Below are positions 1 to 7,929 of a stretch of 37,323 nt of DNA, piece by piece. This DNA comes from JANWHZ01 sp035758575. GTDB lineage: Bacteria > Patescibacteriota > Saccharimonadia > Saccharimonadales > UBA4665. The first letter of the stretch is position 1. Every line of letters starts with the position of its first letter. The notes under the pieces were generated by a model. The model did no database searches. It had not been told where the DNA came from and saw only the letters and a program-made list of their open reading frames with translations. Location: positions 1 to 37,323 of the forward strand of contig DASTXH010000055.1 of the NCBI GenBank assembly GCA_035758575.1, given 5' to 3'. Made by a program: the position numbers and the translations under genes.

Positions 1-686
1 GCATACACCCCCGTACAAGCCGCCGACCCTGCCGTGGTACAGATGGTACCGGTCTCATCCGGTACGGTAATGGTATGGCTGGCACTGGCCGGTGCGGTCA
101 TCACCAGGCTGTCCGTATTGCTGCCGCTGGTCACACTGAGCCCACCGGCCTGAAAGGCATACGGCGTAGCCGTCAGCAGCAACCGGGGACTCATCTGCCC
201 ATCCCAGGTGATGGTACCGCTGCCTACGGTACCGCCAATGTCCATGGTCAGCCATTGCTGCTGATTCCAGTTGATGCCCGAGAAAGCCGTGAGGCTGCCC
301 AGGTTTACCGTCAGGTAGCCGTTGACTACCCGGACCCGGGCATCACTGGCACCGGCTCCGCTGTTGTACGTGTACTGTTCACTCCATTCGCAAGAGGTAT
401 CCGTACCACACCCGGTATCCGTGGATGTACCACCGACTGCCGTACTGGAACTGAACAGATGGAACGAGACGTTGTAGTTCCCGTCAGGCGCTACCGCACC
501 GGCACTGGTTTCCAGCCGTGCCTGGAAGTTGATGGTACTGCTGGTAGCAGCTGCAGTACTACCGGGATGCAAGGATGACAGCCCCAGTGCAAACAAAACA
601 CTCGCAACCACGGCAAACACCCCCAGAACAGCTGTCCTGAGGGCGCGTGCGAACAGTTCCGCTTTTTGCGATGTTTGCGAGCGCAT
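1..686 (-). CDS. Exported surface protein, N-terminal part (cut by window start)
   Basis: An open frame runs leftward from ATG at 686 to the edge without a stop (228 codons seen). Residues about 14-46 are a basic start followed by a long hydrophobic stretch, so it is exported or membrane-anchored. The mature part begins with INFQARLETSAGAVAPDGNY, a pattern I associate with large CPR surface proteins (INFQ.RL, then PDG.YN, then a WSE..Y strand, then NGYLTVNLGS and a TPYAFQAG strand). The frame is Thr/Ser/Gly-rich with no long charged segment, like beta-rich fibre or adhesin proteins. There is no obvious Shine-Dalgarno sequence; the ATG lies 3 nt beyond the end of a 118-bp repeat whose inverted copy ends the window, so a paralogue with the same upstream region may start just right of 37323. 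Function beyond a surface location is unknown. Confidence 0.8.
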   Translation of the reverse strand, partial: MRSQTSQKAELFARALRTAVLGVFAVVASVLFALGLSSLHPGSTAAATSSTINFQARLETSAGAVAPDGNYNVSFHLFSSSTAVGGTSTDTGCGTDTSCEWSEQYTYNSGAGASDARVRVVNGYLTVNLGSLTAFSGINWNQQQWLTMDIGGTVGSGTITWDGQMSPRLLLTATPYAFQAGGLSVTSGSNTDSLVMTAPASASHTITVPDETGTICTTAGSAACTGVY

Positions 687-689
687 GTT

Positions 690-807
690 TGGTTGTATTT
701 TTTCTTGGCAGTACCACCACCAGGTGATGCTACATGCCATGTATGTTTTTACTGGGCCGTACGGTACGTAGCTCCGTTATGGTCCATGGATTCTAGTATG
801 GGACGGG
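690..807. repeat. 118-bp inverted repeat, left copy
   Basis: Bases 690-807 are an exact reverse complement of 37206-37323 over 118 bp. The match breaks at 808 (T against the G expected) and is limited on the other side only by the window end. The repeat is the upstream region of the surface protein gene starting at 686, stopping 3 nt before its ATG, so it probably carries the gene's promoter and 5' leader. Confidence 0.95.
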
Positions 808-1030
808 TTGATACAACGAACAAGGATAAATGAGCAGAACTTTTACCTCAAAAACTGCATAACTTTTGTGCACAAAATCATTTATATCAGTGTAATAATT
901 ACTACAAGCTATTGTACACGCCTGTTTCATGTTGTGCATTGACCTTAATCACGTAATAATAGAAAAAAATGAATTATTGTTAAACTTACTACGTCGTCGA
1001 AAATCATACGCAGTTATCCACAGATACGAC
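808..1030. other. AT-rich gene-free stretch with a perfect DnaA box
   Basis: No gene is visible between the inverted repeat and the rplU terminator. The segment has a 14-bp perfect palindrome TTTTGTGCACAAAA (864-877), an AT-rich run around 940-990, and one perfect DnaA box TTATCCACA at 1014-1022. Weaker look-alikes lie at 912-920 and near 931-940. It could be an origin-like or DnaA-regulated region, but dnaA is not in the window and one perfect box is not enough to call oriC. Confidence 0.35.
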
Positions 1031-1062
1031 AAAAATACACCTAGCTTCCTAGGTGTATTTTA
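1031..1062 (-). terminator. Terminator of the ileS-rplU unit
   Basis: A perfect inverted repeat (AATACACCTAG, loop CTTC, CTAGGTGTATT) lies about 20 bp after the rplU stop, and its arms end in A/T runs on both strands, so it can act as an intrinsic terminator on the minus strand and perhaps on both. Confidence 0.85.
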
Positions 1063-1080
1063 TATAATAACGAGCTCTAT

Positions 1081-1389
1081 CTAGGCGATGCTCGTAATTT
1101 TTACGGTAGTAACGTGCTGACGATGACCGTGTACCTTATGGACACGCTTCTTGGCCTTGAACCGAACGCCACTGACCTTTGCGGCCTGAGCGTCCTCAGC
1201 GACAACGTCTGCGGTAACTTTGCCGCCCTTTACCGTTGGGGCACCCACGCTTACTTTTTCTCCGTCAATAACAAGCAGCGGCTCGAATGTAACGGATTTT
1301 GCGTCCGTCTTTAAAAGCTCAACGCTCAGCGTCTCACCCTCGGATACGAGGTATTGCTTACTACCAGTTGCGATTACAGCTCTTTTCAT
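1081..1389 (-). CDS. rplU: 50S ribosomal protein L21
   Basis: The 102-residue protein has normal L21 length and ending: an N-terminal MKRAVIATGSKQYLV strand, the central EPLLVIDGEKVSVGAPTV segment, and the basic C-terminal VHKVHGHRQHVTTVKI that contacts 23S rRNA. It lies 68 bp after ileS on the same strand and is followed by a strong terminator, so it is most likely the last gene of the ileS transcript. In most bacteria rplU is followed by rpmA (L27); here no rpmA is present. Only a weak purine-rich ribosome binding site (AAGAAAG) precedes the ATG. Confidence 0.95.
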   Translation of the reverse strand: MKRAVIATGSKQYLVSEGETLSVELLKTDAKSVTFEPLLVIDGEKVSVGAPTVKGGKVTADVVAEDAQAAKVSGVRFKAKKRVHKVHGHRQHVTTVKITSIA

Positions 1390-1457
1390 AGCAATTACTG
1401 TTCGTCTTTCTTAATTACTTGTGATAGTTTATCAGATAGAGCCGCCCCTGTAAAGGG

Positions 1458-4325
1458 TCAGCCACGCTTCTGCAGGGCAAGTACCAATGTGGCGCCGTCT
1501 ACAGTACAAGAAACGGCGTGTGCGTAGTGCTCTTCGGACTGAGTCATATAAGCAGCCAACGTCTCCGCCGCGATAGTCGCCTGATGCTCGCTAATTGCCT
1601 TTTGCAGTTCAACATCGGAAGCGACCAGGGATAGGGCGATGCGGTCGTCTACATTCAGGCCGGCTTCTTTACGTGCATTTTGCACTACCCGTATTACTTC
1701 GCGCATCATACCCTCACGCTTAAGCAGCGGCGTCAGTTTCCCGTCGATTGCCACCTCGTGACCACGTTGCGCCGACTTCACATTCAGCTCGTCGGTCAGA
1801 ATGGGCACAAAGTCAAACGCGCCCGCCAGCTCAGGCACCGTAACGCTCGCTAGCGGCTGACGCACCTTTAGGCCAGCCTTGGCCCTGAGGCCCAGCCCCT
1901 GGTTCACGTAGTCCCGAACGCGCTCCATGTCATTCATTATGCGCTCGTTTACACTGCCGGCCGGTTGCCAATCTTTCAGGTGAATGGACTCAGTATCGCC
2001 GGTCATCTTGTAGTACAGCTCTTCGGCCATAAACGGCGCGAACGGCGCCAACACAAATGCTAGCCGCGTCAACACATAGTGCAGTGTAGCATAGGCGTCA
2101 TTTTTATCAGCGTCGTCTTCACCCTTCCAAAAACGACGACGGCTGCGGCGTACATACCAGTTGGATGCATCATCGATGAATGGCAGAATTGGCCGCAGCG
2201 CACCTTGTAGATCATACGCTTCGGTGCGCTCTTCCACTTCTGCAACCAATTGGTGCAACCGCGACACTACCCATATATCTAAAGGATTCGTCAGCTCCTC
2301 CGATGGGTCTTTTACTGCGCCCTTAAACTCCCAGCCGTCTACTTCGGCGTACATGGTAAAGAAATCGTACATATTCCACACCATGCTCAATTTGCGGGCC
2401 ACATCGCCCACGTCCTTGTCCGCGAGAGCAAAGTTCTCCCCGTTCGTCAACGGACTGGACAGCATCAGAAAGCGGAAGCTGTCTGCCGAAAACTTGTCCA
2501 TAAGCTCCATAGGGTCCGTATAGTTCTTCAGCTTCTTGCTCATCTTTTTGCCATCGGCGGCATTGATGAAGCCCGTACAGATAAGGTTCTTAAACGGCGA
2601 CTCACCGAACAGACCAACGTTCACTGCCGTCAGACTATAGAACCAGCCGCGCGTTTGGTCGATGGCCTCCACGATGAAATCGGCCGGAAACATGCGCTCA
2701 AACTTTTCTTTATTCTCAAACGGATAATGGAACTGGGCAAACGGCATGGAGCCAGATTCGAACCAGCAGTCCAACACTTTGCCGATGTGCCGCATTTCGG
2801 TGCCATCCAGCTCGAACGCCAAATCCATCACTTGCGGCAGGTGATAATCGTCCAGCTCCTTCCCAATGAACTCGGCAAGTTCATTGAAGCCGCCGAATAC
2901 TTTCACCACCTCAGTGCCATCATTCCGTACACCTTTCCATACCGGTATCGGTGTCGCCCAATAGCGGTCGCGCGACAAATTCCAGTCAGGTGCCTGCTCG
3001 ATGATGTTATGAAAACGGCCGGTGCGCAGCGCGTCGGGTGCCCATTTTGTGCTGGCATTCGCACGTAGCATTTCCGATTTTTGATCTTGGATGTCCATAA
3101 ACCAGCTAGGATGTGCCCGGTACATCAGCTTGGTGCCGCAACGATGGCAATGCGGGTATTCATGGGTTATATATTCTACCTTCAGCGCCCTGCCCTCTTC
3201 TACCAATGTCTTGGCGATGAGTTTGTTTACATCCCAAATATTCTGGCCCTGCCAGCGACCCTCGGTATAGTTGCCGTCAGCATCCACGAGTGCCACCAGC
3301 GGTACGCCTTCTTTTTTGCACAATTCGTAGTCTTCCTCGCCATATGCCGGCGCTTCGTGCACGATACCGGTACCGTCCGTGGTGGTCACAAAGTCAGCAT
3401 GCAGTACGCGGTGTGCATTTGGACCGCGGTTTTCAAACAAGGGTTCGTAGCGCTTGCCTACCAGTTCTTTACCCCGAACTTGTCTGAGCACCGTATATTC
3501 AAGCGGCTGATGCTTCGCATCCTGCATCACGCGGCTCACTACTTCGCTGGCTACATAAAACTTTTTACCGTCGTATTCTACAAGCGAATACTCCGTGTCG
3601 GCATGTACCGCCACAGCAACGTTTGCGGGCAGTGTCCAGGGTGTAGTTGTCCAAGCTAGCAGATACTCATCGGTATCTTCCAACTTGAAATATACAAATA
3701 CGCTGGGATCAGTGTCCTGCTGATAGCTGTTTTCCATGGCCACTTCTGACTTTGAGATAGGCGTAGCATCTTTGGTGCAATACACCAGGATTTTCTCACC
3801 CTCGTATATTTTGCCCTTTTCGTAGAGCGTTTTGAATGCCCACCACACAGACTCCATATACTCGTTGTCCATGGTTTTGTAGGCACCCTCAAACTCTACC
3901 CAGCGCCCCAGGCGTTCAATGGTATCTTCCCACTCAGTGCCAGTCTTTACCATGGCTGCACGGCACTGTTTCACATACTCATGGATGCTGATTTTAGTAC
4001 CGATCTCTTTTTTATTCTGGATGCCAAGCATTTTTTCTACATATACTTCCGCGGGCAGACCATGACAATCCCAGCCCCAACGGCGCTCCACACGCTGACC
4101 TTTCATGGTATGGAACCGGCCCATGGCATCCTTCACAGCAGACACCAGCAAGTGGCCGTGATGCGGCGTGCCAGTCAAAAACGGCGGGCCATCATAGAAC
4201 ACCCACTGGTTACTGGCTGGCCGGCGGTCTACCGACATTTCAAATGTTTTTTCCTGTTTCCAGCGCTTCGCCCAGTCTTTCTCGTACTCAAGCGCGCGGC
4301 GGCGAGTGCCTTTGTGATATTTCAT
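1458..4325 (-). CDS. ileS: Isoleucyl-tRNA synthetase
   Basis: Class Ia synthetase charging tRNA-Ile. The ATP-binding HIGH motif appears as GTPHHGHLL (about residues 52-60) and the KMSKS loop as GKKMSKKLKN (about residue 593). The long insert between them holds the editing domain (WTTTPWTLPANVAV). The spelling of the first motif and the C-terminal helical domain without a terminal zinc finger resemble the eukaryote-like IleRS type rather than the E. coli type; this is from memory and was not tested. The frame is open to an ATG at 4352, but ATG 4325 is preferred: AAGGAGA lies 6 nt before it and the upstream ATG falls inside the regulatory hairpin. The product is 955 residues, stop TGA. A T-box-like leader precedes it and rplU follows. 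Confidence 0.95.
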   Translation of the reverse strand: MKYHKGTRRRALEYEKDWAKRWKQEKTFEMSVDRRPASNQWVFYDGPPFLTGTPHHGHLLVSAVKDAMGRFHTMKGQRVERRWGWDCHGLPAEVYVEKMLGIQNKKEIGTKISIHEYVKQCRAAMVKTGTEWEDTIERLGRWVEFEGAYKTMDNEYMESVWWAFKTLYEKGKIYEGEKILVYCTKDATPISKSEVAMENSYQQDTDPSVFVYFKLEDTDEYLLAWTTTPWTLPANVAVAVHADTEYSLVEYDGKKFYVASEVVSRVMQDAKHQPLEYTVLRQVRGKELVGKRYEPLFENRGPNAHRVLHADFVTTTDGTGIVHEAPAYGEEDYELCKKEGVPLVALVDADGNYTEGRWQGQNIWDVNKLIAKTLVEEGRALKVEYITHEYPHCHRCGTKLMYRAHPSWFMDIQDQKSEMLRANASTKWAPDALRTGRFHNIIEQAPDWNLSRDRYWATPIPVWKGVRNDGTEVVKVFGGFNELAEFIGKELDDYHLPQVMDLAFELDGTEMRHIGKVLDCWFESGSMPFAQFHYPFENKEKFERMFPADFIVEAIDQTRGWFYSLTAVNVGLFGESPFKNLICTGFINAADGKKMSKKLKNYTDPMELMDKFSADSFRFLMLSSPLTNGENFALADKDVGDVARKLSMVWNMYDFFTMYAEVDGWEFKGAVKDPSEELTNPLDIWVVSRLHQLVAEVEERTEAYDLQGALRPILPFIDDASNWYVRRSRRRFWKGEDDADKNDAYATLHYVLTRLAFVLAPFAPFMAEELYYKMTGDTESIHLKDWQPAGSVNERIMNDMERVRDYVNQGLGLRAKAGLKVRQPLASVTVPELAGAFDFVPILTDELNVKSAQRGHEVAIDGKLTPLLKREGMMREVIRVVQNARKEAGLNVDDRIALSLVASDVELQKAISEHQATIAAETLAAYMTQSEEHYAHAVSCTVDGATLVLALQKRG

Positions 4326-4347
4326 AGATTTCTCCTTATACAAAAAA

Positions 4348-4563
4348 ATCATCCTTTAAGAGGACTATCGGATCCACTGCTGTAGCGGAGGTACCATCCG
4401 ATTTCCTCTAGGATGATCCTAGGAGGCACTTTATTGGCGCTATAACGGGCTGCCCGCCTGGTTCTACTAGTTCGCCAGCTTGCGAATGTTCTTCCAGGAG
4501 CTTGCGGCTGATAACCGCTTCATTGCCTTGTACGACAATACGCAAAAACATGCAGTGCATGTC
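4348..4563 (-). promoter_or_regulatory. T-box riboswitch-like leader of ileS
   Basis: Read on the minus strand, the 3' part has T-box antiterminator geometry: helix AUCGGA/UCCGAU, a 7-nt bulge UGGUACC (4390-4396), then helix UCCGCU/AGUGGA closing loop ACAGC. The first four bulge bases, UGGU, complement the ACCA end of tRNA-Ile. Further 3', AUAGUCCU can pair with AGGAUGAU followed by seven U's (4342-4348), an intrinsic terminator just before the ileS ribosome binding site. A competing hairpin spans 4405-4426. Upstream, UUGCG/CGCAA and GCGG/CCGC pairings (4505-4548) display UUAUCAG, which contains the Ile codon AUC; this could be a very short Stem I specifier. Architecture was read by eye; the specifier is the weakest part. 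Confidence 0.68.
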
Positions 4564-4569
4564 ACCCAC

Positions 4570-4598
4570 ACTATAACTCACATCAGGCAAGCATGCAA
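4570..4598 (-). promoter_or_regulatory. Promoter of the ileS leader
   Basis: On the minus strand, -35 TTGCAT (4593-4598), a 17-bp spacer and -10 TATAGT (4570-4575) precede the T-box leader. Transcription would begin near 4563, just after the end of the thioredoxin-like gene at 4599. Confidence 0.6.
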
Positions 4599-4865
4599 TT
4601 AGGCGGTGGCGTAATACGCCAGCTCATCCATCAGCGGTAGGTCGCTACCCTCCCAAGACTTCACCACCGACCCATCATCCCGCAGTGCCAAGATTGCCGG
4701 ATATTGCATCACGTCATACAAAATTGCCGTGGCAATCCCCTCCCGGCTGTCTACGTCGACCACTTCAAGCCGCCCCGATTCATGACGCGCCTTGTAGTCA
4801 CGTATAAAAGATTCTACATCCGCCGCCTGCTCGGAGCGCGGCTTATAAAGAATAAGCAGTTTCAT
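4599..4865 (-). CDS. Thioredoxin-fold protein lacking the active-site cysteines
   Basis: An 88-residue protein starting MKLLILYKPRSEQ. The order strand, helix, strand (RLEVVDVDS), helix, then a cis-proline strand (YPAILALRDDG) and a terminal helix is that of thioredoxin or glutaredoxin. The position where CxxC should be reads KPRSEQ and the protein has no cysteine, so it cannot be a dithiol reductant. ATG 4865 is chosen over an upstream in-frame ATG at 4919 because that extension runs into the nrdJ terminator and because a promoter (TTGGAA, 16 bp, TACACT) ends 8 nt before 4865. It lies directly after nrdJ, where a reductant for the reductase would be expected; its role is unknown. Confidence 0.75.
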   Translation of the reverse strand: MKLLILYKPRSEQAADVESFIRDYKARHESGRLEVVDVDSREGIATAILYDVMQYPAILALRDDGSVVKSWEGSDLPLMDELAYYATA

Positions 4866-4873
4866 CACGCATA

Positions 4874-4901
4874 AGTGTAGCACATACCACGCGCATTCCA
4901 A
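4874..4901 (-). promoter_or_regulatory. Promoter of the thioredoxin-fold gene
   Basis: -35 TTGGAA (4896-4901), 16-bp spacer, and extended -10 TGCTACACT (hexamer 4874-4879). The ATG is 8 nt downstream, so the transcript is probably leaderless. Confidence 0.6.
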
Positions 4902-4909
4902 ATGCAGAA

Positions 4910-4932
4910 GCCCGCTCACTGGTCGAGCGGGC
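4910..4932 (-). terminator. Terminator of nrdJ
   Basis: GC-rich 8-bp hairpin (GCCCGCTC, 7-nt loop, GAGCGGGC) 36 bp after the nrdJ stop, followed on the minus strand by a modest T-rich tail (TTCTGCATTT). Confidence 0.7.
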
Positions 4933-4967
4933 TCCTTCTTGGGCTACAGGTAGCTACAAATGGCAGC

Positions 4968-7775
4968 CTAGCTGCAGCCGGTCGTAGAACCGCAGGCTGT
5001 ACAAACATAGCAGCTGCCGGCACGCTGTGTGCGGTTACCGCAGTTGTAGCACAGCGGTGCCGTGCTATCCTGCACTGGTTTTGCGTCTGGCAACGGATGT
5101 TCCAGTGTGATAGATACCGATGCAGGCGCTGCTGCTGCGGCTGCCACCAAGCGTGGCGTCTCGGCCTGTACGTCCGCCTTTTCCTCGGTGATCAGGCTGG
5201 TCTGCTGGTCGGACATGTCGTCCAGTGAGGCCAGGCCGAGCTCCAGCCGGTCATCGAACGGCAGGTAGTCTAACGCCAAGCGACGCATGATGTAGTCGGT
5301 AATAGAGCTGGCGACGCGAATGTCCTCGTCGTCGGTTACGCCCGATGGTGCGAAGCTGGTGTGCATCAGCGTATGTGCGTAGCTCTTCAGCGGTACCCCG
5401 TACTGCAAGCCGTGGCTAACAGCAATAGCAAATGAATCCATCAGGCCAGACAATGTCGATCCTTGTTTGGATACGTTGATGAACAGTTCGCCTGGCGTAC
5501 CGTCATCATACTCGCTAATAGTAAAGTAGCCTTCTAAATCAGCGATAGAGAACTTGTAGGTGCGGCCGTTGCGGCGCTTTGGCAGGCGGCGGCGGACGGC
5601 GCCCTTTACGGCAATCTTACCCTCCAACGCTACCTGAGCTGGCATATCTGCAACATCTGGTTGCGCAACCTTCTCATCCTTTGCCTTGTCGTCATCTTTC
5701 TTGGCCATAGACAGTGGCTGCGCCACTTTGCAGTTGTCGCGGTAAATAGCCACTGCTTTCAGACCCATTTTCCAGGCGTCTATGTGCAACTGCTCTACAT
5801 CTTCTACCGTGGCGCTTTCCGGCATATTCACCGTCTTGCTGATAGCGCCCGACAGGAAGGGCTGTACGGCGGACATCATGCGCACGTGGCCGAGGTAATG
5901 GATGGAATTGTCGCCCATAGAGCATGCAAAGACCGGCTCATGCTCCTTCTTCAGGTGTGGCGCGCCGATAATCGTCTTTTCGGTGTCAATGTACGCAACG
6001 ATGTCGTTTACCTGCGCTTCGCTGTAGCCTAGAGCCGCCAAGGCGCGTGGCACCGTCTGGTTCACGATACTCATCGTACCGCCACCCACCAGCTTCTTCA
6101 GCTTCACGAGGCCAAGATCAGGCTCGATACCGGTAGTATCGCAGTCCATCATCAGACCAATGGTACCGGTAGGTGCCAGCACCGAAGCTTGCGAATTACG
6201 CACACCGTAACGCTCGCCTAACTCCACTGCTTCGTCCCACGCATTGGCAGCAGCGCTCAACAGATCTTCGGACACCAAATTGGCGTCAATGTCCGACACG
6301 GCGTCGCGGTGCATCTTCAGCACCCGCACCATGCCCTCACGGTCTTTCAGAAACCCTGCAAACGGACCCACGATCCGCGCCATTTTTGCACTCGTAGCGT
6401 AGGCATGTCCCGTCATAAGCGCCGTAATAGCGGCAGCTTGTGCGCGACCTTCTGCAGAGTCGTACGGCAAGCCCTGCGCCATTAACATGGCGCCAAGGTT
6501 AGCGTAGCCCAGGCCAAGTTCACGGTATGCACGGGCGTTCTTGGTAATGCGCTCGGTAGGATACTCCGAGTAGCCCACCAGGATTTCCTGCGCCGTAAAG
6601 ATCAGCTCAACGGTGTGCTTAAAGCTCTCGGCATCAAACGTGTTATCTTCGTTCAGGTATTTCAGCAGGTTGATACTCGCCAGGTTACATGCCGAGTTGT
6701 CCAGGTGCATGTACTCGCTGCATGGGTTGCTGGCATTGATACGGCCAGCATTCGGCGTGGTATGCCACTTGTTGATAGTGGTGTCGAACTGCATGCCTGG
6801 GTCGGCACACTCCCATGCAGCCAGCGAGACCTGACGGAATAGTTCGCGCGCCTTCACGGTCTTCATGACCTTGCCGCTACGCACGCCCACCAACTGCCAA
6901 TCGGCGTCGTCGAGTACTGCCTGCATGAACTCGTCGGTTACACGGACAGAGTTGTTGGCATTCTGATACTGGACAGAGAAAATATCCTTGCCGTCCAGAG
7001 TCATGTCAAATCCGGATTGTTCCAGCACCCGTGCCTTGCGCTCCTCGATGGCTTTGCACCAAATGAACTCCTCTACGTCAGGATGGTCAGCATTCATAAT
7101 GACCATCTTGGCAGCACGGCGCGTCTTACCGCCGCTCTTGATTGCACCGGCAACAGAGTCTGCACCGCGCATGAAGCTCAAGGGGCCCGAGGCGCGCCCG
7201 GCGCTCTTACCAAGCGGCTCATGCGATGAACGGATCGTGCTGACATTGACGCCAGCGCCGGAACCACCTTTGAAGATCATGCCCTCGTCGGTATACCATT
7301 GCAAAATTGACTGCATGGTGTCATCCACTGCCAAGATGAAACAGGCGCTCGCTTGCTGCGCCCGCTCTGGAGCGCCAATATTGAACCAAACTGGCGAGTT
7401 AAAAGCTGCGCGCTGAGTAGCCAGCACATACTTCAGCTCTTCCTTGAAGTCCTCCGCCTCGTCCTCTGCCGCAAAATAGCCCTCTTGCACACCCTGGCGC
7501 ACCACGGTGTCTACCACGCGGTCGATCAGGTCGCGCAGCGACATCTCACGCTCCGGCGTACCTGGCGTACCGGTGAAATACTTTTGCGCAACGATATTGA
7601 TGGCATTCAGCGACCAACCGGTCGGGAATTCAACATCCTTCTGTTCAAACACCGGCTTCTGCGTTGCCGGATTCATGATAACGGAGTCGCGTGTAACCCA
7701 CTCCAACTGATCGTACGCCCTTGTTTTGGGGCGCGTAAAGAACCGCCCGATTCCCAGGCTGGCAGTTTGACTCAT
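4968..7775 (-). CDS. nrdJ: Adenosylcobalamin-dependent (class II) ribonucleotide reductase
   Basis: Makes deoxynucleotides from ribonucleotides by radical chemistry. The 935-residue protein has the class II signatures FNSPVWFN and ASACFIL (first redox cysteine, around residue 142), GSGAGVNVSTIR, the radical-cysteine motif NPCSE near residue 350, and LAPTGTIGLMMDCDTTGIEP. A linker of about 200 residues leads to a C-terminal cysteine-rich tail (CYNC, CYVCTAC) that should relay electrons to the active site. No N-terminal ATP-cone is visible. It starts with ATG after a GTGAGGG ribosome binding site, about 150 bp downstream of nrdR on the same strand, and is preceded by a structured leader. The cofactor B12 would probably have to be scavenged, since nothing for its synthesis is in view. 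Confidence 0.95.
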   Translation of the reverse strand: MSQTASLGIGRFFTRPKTRAYDQLEWVTRDSVIMNPATQKPVFEQKDVEFPTGWSLNAINIVAQKYFTGTPGTPEREMSLRDLIDRVVDTVVRQGVQEGYFAAEDEAEDFKEELKYVLATQRAAFNSPVWFNIGAPERAQQASACFILAVDDTMQSILQWYTDEGMIFKGGSGAGVNVSTIRSSHEPLGKSAGRASGPLSFMRGADSVAGAIKSGGKTRRAAKMVIMNADHPDVEEFIWCKAIEERKARVLEQSGFDMTLDGKDIFSVQYQNANNSVRVTDEFMQAVLDDADWQLVGVRSGKVMKTVKARELFRQVSLAAWECADPGMQFDTTINKWHTTPNAGRINASNPCSEYMHLDNSACNLASINLLKYLNEDNTFDAESFKHTVELIFTAQEILVGYSEYPTERITKNARAYRELGLGYANLGAMLMAQGLPYDSAEGRAQAAAITALMTGHAYATSAKMARIVGPFAGFLKDREGMVRVLKMHRDAVSDIDANLVSEDLLSAAANAWDEAVELGERYGVRNSQASVLAPTGTIGLMMDCDTTGIEPDLGLVKLKKLVGGGTMSIVNQTVPRALAALGYSEAQVNDIVAYIDTEKTIIGAPHLKKEHEPVFACSMGDNSIHYLGHVRMMSAVQPFLSGAISKTVNMPESATVEDVEQLHIDAWKMGLKAVAIYRDNCKVAQPLSMAKKDDDKAKDEKVAQPDVADMPAQVALEGKIAVKGAVRRRLPKRRNGRTYKFSIADLEGYFTISEYDDGTPGELFINVSKQGSTLSGLMDSFAIAVSHGLQYGVPLKSYAHTLMHTSFAPSGVTDDEDIRVASSITDYIMRRLALDYLPFDDRLELGLASLDDMSDQQTSLITEEKADVQAETPRLVAAAAAAPASVSITLEHPLPDAKPVQDSTAPLCYNCGNRTQRAGSCYVCTACGSTTGCS

Positions 7776-7813
7776 AATACCCTCACTTTATTATGGTTGT
7801 TATTTTTTTGTTT

Positions 7814-7905
7814 AGAGTTCTTGCCCGCCGGTGCTCTCCATACCGGCAGCTCTCGAGCTCCCTGCGAACTCTTACGGAATACCGTAAGGGGTCGGAGGCA
7901 ACTCC
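7814..7905 (-). promoter_or_regulatory. Structured 5' leader of nrdJ (unidentified)
   Basis: Between nrdR and nrdJ the minus-strand RNA can form a closed multi-branch structure: outer stem AGAGUUC/GAACUCU (7866-7872 with 7814-7820) enclosing a hairpin GCCGGU/ACCGGC (7827-7847) and an AGCU-type hairpin (about 7848-7859). Upstream are a perfect 7-bp hairpin CTTACGG-tatt-CCGTAAG (7871-7888) and a GGAG/CTCC hairpin (7894-7905). There is no T-run, so control would be translational or via stability. It is too short for a cobalamin riboswitch and I see no B12-box. Identity unknown. Confidence 0.45.
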
Positions 7906-7929
7906 CAAGTCCTCTATCTATTTGAACGG

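Noticed and set aside
75..578. 167-codon + strand frame
   Set aside because: Antisense shadow of the partial surface protein, which has a signal sequence and recognisable motifs.
3081..3659. 192-codon + strand frame inside ileS
   Set aside because: Antisense shadow of the synthetase editing domain.
4408..4590. 60-codon frame upstream of ileS (TTG start), with Ile codons near its end
   Set aside because: It overlaps the T-box-like structure, has no ribosome binding site, and its stop lies inside the terminator/antiterminator. A leader peptide with Ile-codon attenuation was considered, but the UGGUACC bulge geometry explains the region better.
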